Shown piece by piece: positions 17,555-26,796 of a stretch of DNA of 64,000 bases. The stretch lies in assembly GCA_947627185.1 (NCBI GenBank), contig CANQVF010000009.1, forward strand, positions 1 through 64,000, given 5' to 3'. How positions within the stretch are numbered: the stretch's first letter is position 1; each line of letters opens with the position of its first letter. Below the pieces are notes generated by a model. That model was not told the origin of the DNA and did no database searches. It was given only the letters and a program-made list of their open reading frames with translations. Made by a program: the position numbers and the translations under genes. The DNA comes from an uncultured Clostridia bacterium. Its GTDB lineage: Bacteria > Bacillota > Clostridia > TANB77 > CAG-508.

Positions 17555-18859
17555 ATGGATATACAATCTATTATTCGTAAAAAAAGAAACAAACAAGAGT
17601 TAACACGAGAGGAAATAAGGCATTTTGTAAGCAAATTTTCTAGAGGAGAAATAACAGAAGGACAAGCTGCAGCATTAATGAGCTATATTTATATTAATGG
17701 ACTTACAGCAGATGAAATATTAGCTTTAAGTCAAGCAATGGCTGAATCAGGTGATATGATTGATTTATCAGATATAGCAGATAATGTAGTAGATAAGCAC
17801 TCAACAGGTGGTGTAGGAGATAAAGTTACATTATTATTAATGCCAATTTTAGCAGCTTTAGATATTCCTATGGCTACAATAGCAAGTAGAGGTTATGGAA
17901 TAACAAGTGCAATTATTGATAAATTAGATTCAATTCCAGATTTTAAAACAGATTTAAGCATAGAAGAATTTAAAAAGAATTTAAAAACAACATCTGTTGC
18001 AATAATGGATCAAGGACTAAATTTTGCACCAGTTGAAAGAAAAATGTATAAACTAAGAAACCAAATTGCATGTGAAAATAGTTTACCAATTATTGCATCT
18101 AGTTTAATGAGTTTAAAACTAGCAACAGGAAGCAATAAAATTGTTTTTGATATTACATGTGGTAGAGGAACATATATTGCTAGTAATGAAGAAGCAAAAA
18201 GACTTGCTAAATTATTAGTAAAATTAGGAAAATCTTTAGATAAAGAAGTTGCTTGTGTTATTACAGATATGAATCAACCTTTAGGATATGAAATTGGTCA
18301 TAATTTGGAAATAAAAGAAATAATAATGGCACTTAGAGGAATAATTTCAGAAGATTTAGGTAATGTATTAGAAGCAATTGGAAGTACAATGATTGCTTTA
18401 GCAACAGATAATAAAGACTTAGCAGAAAATACAAAAATGATAAAAGAAGTAATAAAAAGTGGTAAAGCTTTTGAAAAATTTAAGGAAATGGTTGCTACTC
18501 AACATGGAAATACAGATTATATTGATGATCCAGAATTATTAGAAAAATCTAAATTTATTATGCCAGTTTTAGCTACTGAATCTGGAACAGTTGAGTCAAT
18601 AGATGCTGATATGGTTGGAAGTATTGCTACTTATTTGGGTGCTGGAAGAATGCAAGAAGAAGATAAAATAAATAGAAAAGCAGGAATAACATTAAAGAAA
18701 AAAATAGGTGATACTGTTATGGTTGGCGAAACTTTAGCTTATATTCATACAGATGAAGAGAAAAAAGTTAACAGTACAACTCAAAATTTAAAAGATGCAT
18801 TTAAAATTACTAATAAGAAAATTAATTTTAAATCTAGAGTATTAGAAATTGTAAACTAG
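17555..18859 (+). CDS. Diverged thymidine/pyrimidine-nucleoside phosphorylase paralogue
   Basis: 434 aa with the complete fold of the thymidine phosphorylase family: N-terminal helical domain, KHSTGG.GDK phosphate loop, and the C-terminal PYNP domain. Several pocket positions differ from E. coli DeoA and from the next gene. Usual SGRGLG.TGGT reads ASRGYGITSAI. The Lys of SxxxKK reads L (SSLMSLK). GSGAFM reads GRGTYI. From memory of the E. coli enzyme these are phosphate-binding Ser/Thr and the base-binding Lys. The gene is intact, so altered specificity or a regulatory role is more likely than decay. Paired in tandem with the standard copy 53 nt downstream. Confidence 0.85.
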   Translation: MDIQSIIRKKRNKQELTREEIRHFVSKFSRGEITEGQAAALMSYIYINGLTADEILALSQAMAESGDMIDLSDIADNVVDKHSTGGVGDKVTLLLMPILAALDIPMATIASRGYGITSAIIDKLDSIPDFKTDLSIEEFKKNLKTTSVAIMDQGLNFAPVERKMYKLRNQIACENSLPIIASSLMSLKLATGSNKIVFDITCGRGTYIASNEEAKRLAKLLVKLGKSLDKEVACVITDMNQPLGYEIGHNLEIKEIIMALRGIISEDLGNVLEAIGSTMIALATDNKDLAENTKMIKEVIKSGKAFEKFKEMVATQHGNTDYIDDPELLEKSKFIMPVLATESGTVESIDADMVGSIATYLGAGRMQEEDKINRKAGITLKKKIGDTVMVGETLAYIHTDEEKKVNSTTQNLKDAFKITNKKINFKSRVLEIVN

Positions 18860-18912
18860 AAAAAGTTTATAGATTTACTTAAAAATCTAAATAAATTTTA
18901 GTAGGTAAAAAT

Positions 18913-20211
18913 ATGAACATTTTAGAAATAATTGAAAATAAGAAAAATGCAAAAGAGCTATCTAAAGAAGAAATAGAATATTTTGTAAAAAATTATACAA
19001 ATGGAGAAATAACAGATTATCAGGCTTCTGCCTTAATTATGGCTATTTGCATAAATGGAATGACACAAGATGAAATTTTAACTTTAACTGTTGCTATGGC
19101 AAATTCTGGAGATGTATTAGATTTAAGTGATATTTCTAAAAATATTGTTGATAAACATTCTACAGGTGGAATAGGAGATAAAATAACACTAATAGTAACG
19201 CCAATTATAGCATCATTAGGTGTTCCTGTTGCAAAAATGAGTGGTAGAGGTTTAGGCATAACAGGAGGAACAGTAGATAAATTAGAATCTATACCAGGTT
19301 ATAATACAAATTTATCAATAGAAGAATTCAAAAAAAATATTAAAGAAATTGGAATTAGTTTAATAGGTCAAACAGTTAATTTAGCACCAGCAGATAAAAA
19401 AATATATGCTTTAAGAGATTCTATTGGATGTACTAAAAGCATACCACTTATAGCTTCAAGTATAATGAGTAAAAAAATTGCTGCTGGAGCAAATGCAATT
19501 GTTTTAGATGTAACTTGTGGTAGTGGTGCTTTTATGAAAGATAAAGAAGAAGCAAGAAAATTAGCTAAAATGATGACTTTAATAGGAAAATGGGCAAAAA
19601 GAAAAACTGTATGTGTTTTAACCAATATGGATGAACCTTTAGGTTATGCAGTAGGAAATTCTTTAGAAGTAATAGAAGCGGTTAAAGCATTAAAAGAAGA
19701 AATGCCAAAAGATGTAAAATCAGTTGTTGTAAAATTAGCAACAGAGATGCTTAATTTGGCATATAAAAATTCAAGTTCTTCTGATAATAAAAAGAAAATT
19801 TTAGAAGTAATAGAAAATGGAAAGGCTTATGAAAAATTTAAAGAACTTGTTCAAAAACAAGGTGGAGATGTAAGCTATATAGAAGATACTGATAAATTTG
19901 AAAAGGCTCCAATAATAGCACCAGTTTTATGTGAAAAAGATGGATTTGTTGAAGAATTAAATGCAGAAAAAGTTGGAAAAGCTGGATTGGAACTTGGAAT
20001 TGGAAGAATGAAAAAAGAAGATTTAATAGATTCTAGAGTTGGTATAGTTTTTGAAAAGAAAATAGGAGATAAAGTTAAAAAAGGAGAAGTTTTAGCTTAT
20101 GTTCATGGAAATTCTCCAGAGAAAGCAAATACATGTGTAAATAATATACTTTCTGCATATAAAATTGGAACAAAAAAAGTTTCTAAAAAAAATATAATTG
20201 AAGTAATTTAA
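18913..20211 (+). CDS. deoA: Thymidine/pyrimidine-nucleoside phosphorylase
   Basis: Phosphorolyses (deoxy)thymidine/uridine to base and (deoxy)ribose-1-phosphate in nucleoside salvage. 432 aa. Canonical motifs are kept: KHSTGGIGDK, SGRGLGITGGTVDKLESIPG, RDSIGCTKSIPLIASSIMSKK and GSGAFM. A C-terminal PYNP domain is present. Whether it is DeoA or the broader Pdp cannot be told by eye. Tandem paralogue of the preceding gene, the two being clearly homologous along their whole length. A terminator follows at once. Confidence 0.93.
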   Translation: MNILEIIENKKNAKELSKEEIEYFVKNYTNGEITDYQASALIMAICINGMTQDEILTLTVAMANSGDVLDLSDISKNIVDKHSTGGIGDKITLIVTPIIASLGVPVAKMSGRGLGITGGTVDKLESIPGYNTNLSIEEFKKNIKEIGISLIGQTVNLAPADKKIYALRDSIGCTKSIPLIASSIMSKKIAAGANAIVLDVTCGSGAFMKDKEEARKLAKMMTLIGKWAKRKTVCVLTNMDEPLGYAVGNSLEVIEAVKALKEEMPKDVKSVVVKLATEMLNLAYKNSSSSDNKKKILEVIENGKAYEKFKELVQKQGGDVSYIEDTDKFEKAPIIAPVLCEKDGFVEELNAEKVGKAGLELGIGRMKKEDLIDSRVGIVFEKKIGDKVKKGEVLAYVHGNSPEKANTCVNNILSAYKIGTKKVSKKNIIEVI

Positions 20212-20241
20212 AAATATTCAAATATTTATTTGAATATTTTT
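20210..20241 (+). terminator. Terminator of rnhB-deoA operon
   Basis: AAAAATATTCAAATA / TATTTGAATATTTTT stem directly on the deoA stop codon. Confidence 0.8.
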
Positions 20242-20342
20242 AAATTCAAACTTTAATTATATTTTAAAAAATTAATAGAAATATATTAAAATAGAAATAA
20301 TATAATAAAATACTTAAGAGAAGAAAGGATGATTAAAAGAAA

Positions 20343-21752
20343 ATGTCAAAAACAGATGGAAAAGAATTAAAAGAAAAATTATTTGATTCTAAAAAAAGCG
20401 GATGGGAACATCTAAGTGATGAAGAATTAAAAAATATTTTTCAGTATGCTGATGAATATATGTATTATTTAAATAATTCTAAAACAGAAAAAGAAATAGT
20501 ACAAAATTCTAAAGAAATATTATTAAAAAATGGTTTTTGTGATATTTCAGAAAAAGAAAATTTAATGCCAGGTGATAAAGTTTTCTATGTAAATAGAGGA
20601 AGATGTATTTATGTTGCAGTTATAGGAGAAGAAGAAATTGAAAAAGGATTAAATGTTGTTGCAGCACATTGTGATTCTCCAAGAATAGATTTAAAGCAAA
20701 ATCCATTATATGAAGATAATGAACTTGGAATGCTTAAAACACATTATTATGGTGGAATAAAAAAATATCAATGGACTAATATTCCACTTAGTATGCATGG
20801 TTTTGTTGTTAAACCAGATGGAGAAAAAGTTAATATTTGCATTGGAGAAAAAGAAGAAGAACCAATATTTACTATATCTGATTTATTACCACACTTAGCA
20901 AATGAGCAAATGGAAAGAAAATTAAAAGATGGTGTACAAGGTGAAGAATTAAATATTTTAGCAGGAAGTATACCTTATGACTCAGATGAAGTATCTGAAA
21001 GAGTTAAATTAAATATATTGAAATTATTAAATGATGCTTATGGTATAAAAGAAGTTGATTTTATAAGTTCAGAAATAGAATTTGTACCAGCTTTTAAAGC
21101 AAAAAGTTTAGGATTCGATTATAGTATGATTGCAGGATATGGGCAAGATGATAAAGTTTGTTGTTATGCAGGATTAAGAGCTATATTAAATACAGAAAAG
21201 CCAAAGAAAACAGCAGTATGTGTAATTACAGATAAAGAAGAAGTTGGATTTAATGGTGTTACAGGAATGTATACAAGAATTTTCGATAGTTTTGTTACAG
21301 AATTATTAGAAAAAACTGGAAATACAAAAGCAAGTAGTTTAGATAAAACTTTTTCAAATACAAAAGCACTTTCAGCAGATGTTGATGCTGCTTATAATCC
21401 AAATTTTGCATTTGCTTTTGAAAAAAATAATACAGCATATTTAGGAAAAGGTATGTCTTTAGTAAAATATACTGGAGCAAGAGGTAAATCTGGAGCTTCT
21501 GAAGCACCAGCTGAATTTGTTGCAGAAGTTAGAAAAATATTTGATTATGCAAATGCAAGATATCAATCTTGTGAACTTGGAAAAGTTGATAAAGGCGGAG
21601 GCGGAACAATTGCTCTTACCTTAGCAAATAGAGGCATGGAAGTAGTTGATGTTGGTGTTCCAGTTATGGGAATGCATTCACCTTATGAAATAACAAGTAA
21701 ATTTGATGTTTATCAAGCATACAAAGGATATCAAGCATTTTTTAATGCATAA
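20343..21752 (+). CDS. M18-family zinc aminopeptidase
   Basis: 469 aa cytosolic metallo-aminopeptidase of the M18 (aspartyl aminopeptidase-like) family that trims N-terminal residues from peptides. Zinc ligands and catalytic residues are in VVAAHCDSPRIDLK (His), ITDKEEVGFNGVTG (Glu pair), SADVDAAYNPNF (Asp) and the terminal VPVMGMHSPYE (His). Length and motif order match the clostridial 'probable M18 aminopeptidase 1' group. SD AAGAAAGG is about 14 nt from the ATG, somewhat long. Monocistronic, own terminator. Confidence 0.93.
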   Translation: MSKTDGKELKEKLFDSKKSGWEHLSDEELKNIFQYADEYMYYLNNSKTEKEIVQNSKEILLKNGFCDISEKENLMPGDKVFYVNRGRCIYVAVIGEEEIEKGLNVVAAHCDSPRIDLKQNPLYEDNELGMLKTHYYGGIKKYQWTNIPLSMHGFVVKPDGEKVNICIGEKEEEPIFTISDLLPHLANEQMERKLKDGVQGEELNILAGSIPYDSDEVSERVKLNILKLLNDAYGIKEVDFISSEIEFVPAFKAKSLGFDYSMIAGYGQDDKVCCYAGLRAILNTEKPKKTAVCVITDKEEVGFNGVTGMYTRIFDSFVTELLEKTGNTKASSLDKTFSNTKALSADVDAAYNPNFAFAFEKNNTAYLGKGMSLVKYTGARGKSGASEAPAEFVAEVRKIFDYANARYQSCELGKVDKGGGGTIALTLANRGMEVVDVGVPVMGMHSPYEITSKFDVYQAYKGYQAFFNA

Positions 21753-21760
21753 TAAATATA

Positions 21761-21799
21761 AAAAATTCACCCATTATTTTTATAGTGGGTAATTTTTTA
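21761..21799 (+). terminator. Terminator of the M18 peptidase gene
   Basis: ACCCA / TGGGT core within an A/T-flanked hairpin (AAATTcACCCA ... TGGGTaATTTTTT). Confidence 0.75.
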
Positions 21800-21847
21800 T
21801 AAAAATATTATTTTTATAATTGAAAATAAAAATTAAAAGGTAACAAT

Positions 21848-23494
21848 ATGGAAGAAAAAATAGTAAAGAATGTAGAAAAAGAAAATATTAATAATAAATT
21901 TCAATTAGTAATAAATTTTTTACAAAAATTTTTCTTAAAAGTTATAAGTATTTTAATAGGAATTATAGGTGTATTATCAATATTTATAACTGCATATTTT
22001 AATTCTACTTATTTTGATAAAAATGAAAAAACGTTTTTTAAATGCGATATAAATATTTTCGAAATAATAATTGTAATATTAAGTGTTTTTATAATAATTC
22101 TCTTAAATAAAAAAATTTTTAAAAAAGTATCATCAAAAATTTTATTAATTTTATTATTAATATTTGATATTTTTGTGTTTTTCTTTTGGGTTAAAACACT
22201 TAAATTAGCTCCAAATGCAGATCAAAATAAAATAAATAAAATGGCAATAGCTTTTTTAGATGGAAAGTTAGGTGAATATTTAAAAACAGGTGAATATTTA
22301 TTTATGTTTCCTTATCAATTTGGTCTTACCTACTTTGTATCAGCAATATATAAAATATTTGGTAGAAATTTTATATATATTGAATATATTAATATATTAT
22401 GTTCAATTTTAAATATATTTTTAATTTATTATATTTCAAAATTATTGTTTAAAAATGAAGATGTACAAAAAATTTTAGTTTTATTATTAATACCATTTTC
22501 TTTATATTTAATGTTTTTAAATGTATTTTTTTATGGAAATATTATAGGTTTAACATTAGCATTAATAGCAGTTTTATTTACTATGTATTATTTAAATAAT
22601 GATAAAAAATATAATTTGTTTTTAGCAGGAATTTTTATATCATTATCAATATTAATTAAAACTAATTATTATATATTTTTATGTGGAATTTTATTAGTTT
22701 TAATATTAGATATTATAAAAAAATGGAAATTAAAAACTTTATGTATAATTCCTATTTTTCTAATAGGATATTTTATAATAAATTTAGGTTATTCAGGATT
22801 GCTTAAATATAAATATAATTTAGAGTTACCAGATGGAATTCCGATGATAACTTATGTATATATGGGAATGGCAGAATCAACTGGAATGTCTTCTGGTTGG
22901 TACACAGAAGATTTATTCGAAATTTATGAAGAAAGTAATTATAATAATGATTTAGCAACAAAAATTGCTAAAGAGAAAATTTTAAATAGATTACAATATT
23001 TTTCAGAAAATCCAAAAGATTTTTATAATTATTATTCAGAAAAAATTGGAACAACCTGGCTTAATCCAACATTTCAAACAATATGGGTATCTTTACCAGG
23101 TGCAAAATATACAACTAATCCAGATTATGCAAATTATTTGAATTATCATCAAAAAATATTAAATATGCTAAGTGGTGAATATTATAAAATAGAAGAATAT
23201 ATATTTAATATTTGTCAAATTATAATATTTATTTTTTCAGCAATTGGATTATTTATAGATTCAAAAGATTTAGATTTGAAAAAAGCATTAATACCAATTA
23301 TATTTTTTGGCGGATTTTTATTTCATATAATTTGGGAAACAAAGGCATTATATGTTATTCAATATTATTTTATATTATTGCCATTTTCAGCATATGGGTT
23401 AAATGAATTTTCATATGGATTTAAAAATGTTTTAAACAAATTAATACAAAAATTAAAAGATAAAAAAGAAATTTTAGATAATAATAAATCTTAA
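21848..23494 (+). CDS. GT39/PMT-like polytopic membrane glycosyltransferase
   Basis: 548 aa with about a dozen TM helices. After a first extracellular loop comes NADQNKINKMAIAFLDGKLG and a GEYLFMFPYQFGLTYFVSAI segment, the usual pattern of GT-C family 39-like enzymes (ArnT/PMT type) in Firmicutes, which transfer sugars from polyprenyl-phosphate donors on the outer membrane face. Acceptor unknown. A C-terminal basic tail is cytoplasmic. SD AAAAGG precedes the ATG. Possibly an operon of its own, since the small gene that follows has its own promoter. Confidence 0.75.
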   Translation: MEEKIVKNVEKENINNKFQLVINFLQKFFLKVISILIGIIGVLSIFITAYFNSTYFDKNEKTFFKCDINIFEIIIVILSVFIIILLNKKIFKKVSSKILLILLLIFDIFVFFFWVKTLKLAPNADQNKINKMAIAFLDGKLGEYLKTGEYLFMFPYQFGLTYFVSAIYKIFGRNFIYIEYINILCSILNIFLIYYISKLLFKNEDVQKILVLLLIPFSLYLMFLNVFFYGNIIGLTLALIAVLFTMYYLNNDKKYNLFLAGIFISLSILIKTNYYIFLCGILLVLILDIIKKWKLKTLCIIPIFLIGYFIINLGYSGLLKYKYNLELPDGIPMITYVYMGMAESTGMSSGWYTEDLFEIYEESNYNNDLATKIAKEKILNRLQYFSENPKDFYNYYSEKIGTTWLNPTFQTIWVSLPGAKYTTNPDYANYLNYHQKILNMLSGEYYKIEEYIFNICQIIIFIFSAIGLFIDSKDLDLKKALIPIIFFGGFLFHIIWETKALYVIQYYFILLPFSAYGLNEFSYGFKNVLNKLIQKLKDKKEILDNNKS

Positions 23495-23499
23495 TAAAC

Positions 23500-23528
23500 T
23501 TTACATAATTCAAAAAAGGTGCTATAAT
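23500..23528 (+). promoter_or_regulatory. SigA promoter of the 71-aa membrane protein gene
   Basis: TTTACA, 17 nt, TATAAT, extended -10 (TGc). Starts 6 nt after the stop of the upstream gene. Confidence 0.72.
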
Positions 23529-23587
23529 AATACTGTATTTTATAAAAAGAAAGGAGTATATGATTTAAAATCATATAATAAAAAAAT

Positions 23588-23803
23588 ATGTATTTTTTAT
23601 TACCTTTACCAATAATTTTTGTATTTGCAATAGTATTTAGAGTTTCAGATTTTTATGGACTACCAGTATTTAAAAAAATTTCAAAAGTGATAATTATTTT
23701 ATGTATTATATATTTCATATATGCATATTTAGCATATAAAGGATTTGATATTTTAGTTTATGTTATAAATTTTATAAATTCCATAATAAAATTTTTTAAA
23801 TAA
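23588..23803 (+). CDS. Small two-TM membrane protein, unknown function
   Basis: 71 aa, mostly two hydrophobic helices (~3-17 and ~33-66) joined by a short polar loop (RVSDFYGLPVFKK), ending IIKFFK. I do not recognise the family. It has its own promoter and terminator, so it is a real unit. The strong SD (AAAGGAG, 23550-23556) is 31 nt from the ATG, with a near-perfect 10-bp stem (TATATGATTT / AAATCATATA) filling the gap. With the stem folded the spacing is 10 nt. An ATG inside the stem opens only a 2-codon frame. Confidence 0.7.
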   Translation: MYFLLPLPIIFVFAIVFRVSDFYGLPVFKKISKVIIILCIIYFIYAYLAYKGFDILVYVINFINSIIKFFK

Positions 23804-23807
23804 AAAA

Positions 23808-23838
23808 GAAATTGCTTTTAAAAAGCAATTTTTTTTCT
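23808..23838 (+). terminator. Terminator of the 71-aa gene
   Basis: AAATTGCTTTT / AAAAGCAATTT stem followed by T's. Confidence 0.85.
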
Positions 23839-23999
23839 TCTAATAATAAAATTTTTTTCTAAATATGAAATTTTTTATCATAAAGAAATTATTTTTTTAA
23901 ATAATTTTTTCTATTATTTTCCAAAATTATAATTAAAAAATTATTAATAATTATACTTATTTAAAATAAAAAGGTAATTAAATTAGAAATAAATAAAAT

Positions 24000-24095
24000 A
24001 AATCAAAAATTAAATTAAAAAATAAATCAAAAATTAAATTAAAAAATAAACCGAAAATTAAATTAAAAAATAAATCAAAAATTAAATTAAAAGTA
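24000..24095. repeat. 24-bp tandem repeat, four copies
   Basis: Unit AAATCAAAAATTAAATTAAAAAAT (shown only as its first 12 and last 12 bases: AAATCAAAAATT, AAATTAAAAAAT) repeated head to tail. The third copy has CCG for TCA and the fourth is slightly shortened. Open in one frame as a Lys-rich octapeptide but without a start codon. No spacers, so not CRISPR. Confidence 0.85.
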
Positions 24096-24251
24096 TCAAA
24101 TATAAAGTAATTATTAATAATGAAAAATTTAATTAATTAGGAAAAAATTAACCTAGAAAATATAAAAAAAATATATTAGAATGAGAAAGAAGTCGAAAAA
24201 AATATTTTTTATTAAAAATTTGTAAAAAAATGTAGCTTTTATTACGGAATG

Positions 24252-24260
24252 TGATATAAT
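24252..24260 (+). promoter_or_regulatory. Extended -10 promoter of hydCBA
   Basis: TGaTATAAT, with no good -35 at 17 nt. Leader of ~100 nt to the hydC ATG, without a structure I can identify. Confidence 0.55.
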
Positions 24261-24366
24261 CAAGAAGAAATTTATACATAAAATTTATATATGATAGTGT
24301 ATAAAATATTAACGAAAAATTAAACATTTTAAAAATAACTTTTTAAATAAAATATAGGAGGTAAAT

Positions 24367-24861
24367 ATGGAAAAACAAAAATGTGAAGGTTGCAATGGAA
24401 CCGATCCTAAAATGACAGAAATTCTTGAAAAGTACACAGAAGACAAATCAAACCTTATTCAAATATTAAATGAAGTTCAAGAATATTATGGATATGTTCC
24501 AGAAAAAGCACAACTTGCTATTTCAGAATACTTAAAAATACCAATGGCAGAAGTTTATGGAGTAGTTACATTCTATGCTAGATTTACATTGAAGCCTAAA
24601 GGAAAATATCATATTGCTATTTGTCTAGGAACAGCTTGTTTTGTAAAAGGCTCTGAACAAATTTTAAATAGAGCTAAAGAAAGATTAGGAATTGTTGAAG
24701 GTGAAACAACCAAAGATGGTAAATTTTCTTTAGAGGCTACAAGATGTATTGGTGCTTGTGGTTTAGCTCCTGTTTTTACAGTAAATGGAGAAGTTTATGG
24801 AAAAGCTACTGTAAAAAAATTGGATGAAATATTAGATAAAATTATGGAAAATCCAGAGTAG
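24367..24861 (+). CDS. hydC: NuoE/HydC-like [2Fe-2S] subunit of bifurcating hydrogenase
   Basis: 164 aa thioredoxin-fold ferredoxin subunit. Four cluster ligands: CLGTACFVKG (C-x4-C) and CIGACGLAP (C-x3-C), as in the 24-kDa NuoE subunit. The N-terminus has a helical NuoE segment (LIQILNEVQEYYGYVPEKAQ) preceded by a CEGC pair. With the next two genes it forms a HydABC-type complex passing electrons between NADH, ferredoxin and H2. SD AGGAGG. 10 nt before hydB. Confidence 0.93.
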   Translation: MEKQKCEGCNGTDPKMTEILEKYTEDKSNLIQILNEVQEYYGYVPEKAQLAISEYLKIPMAEVYGVVTFYARFTLKPKGKYHIAICLGTACFVKGSEQILNRAKERLGIVEGETTKDGKFSLEATRCIGACGLAPVFTVNGEVYGKATVKKLDEILDKIMENPE

Positions 24862-24871
24862 GAGGTAGCAG

Positions 24872-26731
24872 ATGAAAACTTTAGAAGAAATTAAAAAAAT
24901 TAGAGAAGAAAAAAGAAAAGAATTAGATTTAAGAGTTAATACATCAGCAGATACTCGTGAGAAACATATTTTAGTTTGTCATGGTACAGGATGTACTTCT
25001 TCAAAATCTCCTAAAATATTAGAAAATTTTAGAAGAATCATAGAAGAAAAGAAAATAGAAAATGTTAGAGTAATTCAAACAGGATGTTTTGGTTTATGTG
25101 CAAAAGGTCCTATTGTTATAATAAGACCAGAAGATGTTTTCTATGCTATGGTTAGGCCAGAAGATTGTGAAGAAATAATTGAAAAACATATTCAAAAAGG
25201 TGAAATAGTAGAAAGATTACTTTGTAAAGATGTTGATAATACAACAGTTAAAAAATTAGATGAATTAAATTTCTATAAAAAGCAAAAAAGAATTGCACTT
25301 AAAAATTGTGGTGTAATAGATCCAGAAAATATAGATGAATACATAGCTTTTGATGGATATAAAGCATTAGAAAAAGTATTATTTTCAATGACACCAGATG
25401 AAGTAATAGATGTTGTAACAAAATCAGGATTAAGAGGACGTGGTGGAGCTGGTTTCCCAACAGGAAAAAAATGGTCTTTCACAAAAATGGCAGAGGGAGA
25501 TCAAAAATATGTTGTTTGCAATGCTGATGAAGGAGATCCAGGAGCTTTTATGGATAGAAGTGTTCTAGAAGGAGATCCACATTGCGTTGTTGAAGCAATG
25601 ATGATTGCAGGTTTTGCAGTAGGAGCAAATAAAGGTTATATATATGTAAGAGCAGAATATCCAATAGCTGTTAAACGTTTTCAAATAGCAATAGATCAAG
25701 CAAGAGAATATGGAATACTTGGAAAAAATATATGGAATTCAGGTTTTGATTTTGATTTAGAAGTAAGACTTGGTGCAGGAGCATTTGTCTGTGGTGAAGA
25801 AACAGCACTTCTAGAATCAATAGAAGGAAGACGTGGTCAACCAAGATTAAAACCACCATTTCCAGCAAATGCAGGATTATTTGGAAAACCAACATTAATA
25901 AATAATGTTGAAACTTATGCAAATATTACTAAAATAATTTTGAACGGTGCAGACTGGTATGCAAGTATAGGAACAGAAAAATCAAAAGGAACAAAAGTAT
26001 TTGCATTAGGTGGAAATGTTAATAATATAGGACTTGTTGAAGTTCCAATGGGAGTTACTTTAAGAGAAATAGTATTTGATATTGGTGGAGGTATACCAAA
26101 TGGAAGAAAATTTAAAGCAGCTCAAACAGGTGGACCTTCAGGTGGTTGTATAACAGAGGAAAACTTAGATACACCAATTGAATATGAGTCACTTCAAGCA
26201 ATAGGTTCAATGATGGGTTCTGGTGGATTAATAGTAATGGATGACTCAAAATGTATGGTAAATTTAGCAAAATTCTATTTAGGATTTACAGTAGATGAAT
26301 CTTGTGGAAAATGTACTCCATGTAGAATTGGAACAAAAAGATTATTAGAAATGCTTACAAAAATAACAGAAGGAAAAGGAGAAGAAGGGGACATTGAAAA
26401 ACTAGAAAAACTATGTAAAAACATACAAAAAGCATCTGTTTGTGGACTTGGTCAAACAGCTCCAAATCCTGTATTAAGTACTATAAAATATTTTAGAGAT
26501 GAATATGAAGAACATATTAGAGATAAGAAATGTAGAGCTGGAGAATGTAAAGCTTTAATGAAATTACATATAGACCCAGAACTTTGCAAAGGTTGTGGAT
26601 TATGTAAGAGAAATTGCCCAGTTGATGCAATCACTGGTGAAGTAAAACAAACTCATGTTATAGATTCAGAAAAATGTATTAAGTGTGGAACATGTATAAG
26701 CAAATGCCCATTCCATGCAATAAAAAGTTAA
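24872..26731 (+). CDS. hydB: NuoF/HydB-like NADH- and FMN-binding subunit of bifurcating hydrogenase
   Basis: 619 aa diaphorase subunit. N-terminal thioredoxin-like [2Fe-2S] domain (~30-115; CHGTGCTSS, CFGLCAKGP), then the FMN/NADH-binding core (GRGGAGFPTGKKW, NADEGDPGAFMDR), an SLBB domain, the NuoF [4Fe-4S] site (ESCGKCTPCRIGTKR) and a C-terminal 2x[4Fe-4S] ferredoxin (CKGCGLCKRNCP, CIKCGTCISKCP). The N- and C-terminal extensions distinguish HydB of electron-bifurcating hydrogenases from plain NuoF. Cytoplasmic. Confidence 0.95.
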   Translation: MKTLEEIKKIREEKRKELDLRVNTSADTREKHILVCHGTGCTSSKSPKILENFRRIIEEKKIENVRVIQTGCFGLCAKGPIVIIRPEDVFYAMVRPEDCEEIIEKHIQKGEIVERLLCKDVDNTTVKKLDELNFYKKQKRIALKNCGVIDPENIDEYIAFDGYKALEKVLFSMTPDEVIDVVTKSGLRGRGGAGFPTGKKWSFTKMAEGDQKYVVCNADEGDPGAFMDRSVLEGDPHCVVEAMMIAGFAVGANKGYIYVRAEYPIAVKRFQIAIDQAREYGILGKNIWNSGFDFDLEVRLGAGAFVCGEETALLESIEGRRGQPRLKPPFPANAGLFGKPTLINNVETYANITKIILNGADWYASIGTEKSKGTKVFALGGNVNNIGLVEVPMGVTLREIVFDIGGGIPNGRKFKAAQTGGPSGGCITEENLDTPIEYESLQAIGSMMGSGGLIVMDDSKCMVNLAKFYLGFTVDESCGKCTPCRIGTKRLLEMLTKITEGKGEEGDIEKLEKLCKNIQKASVCGLGQTAPNPVLSTIKYFRDEYEEHIRDKKCRAGECKALMKLHIDPELCKGCGLCKRNCPVDAITGEVKQTHVIDSEKCIKCGTCISKCPFHAIKS

Positions 26732-26796
26732 AAAATAAAACATATTGTAATTTATTATGCTGATATTTAAAAATAAAGATAAGGAAGGAGAATAAT

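Larger units (their letters stand above)
23839..24366. other. Gene-poor, very AT-rich intergenic stretch before the hydrogenase operon
   Basis: About 530 bp with no supported gene. It holds a 24-bp tandem repeat (24000-24095), the hydCBA promoter near 24252 and a ~100-nt untranslated leader ending in SD AGGAGG. Confidence 0.7.

Noticed and set aside
24000-24095. CRISPR-like short repeat array
   Set aside because: The 24-bp units abut with no unique spacers and there are no cas genes nearby. The TnpB-like gene is not beside it.
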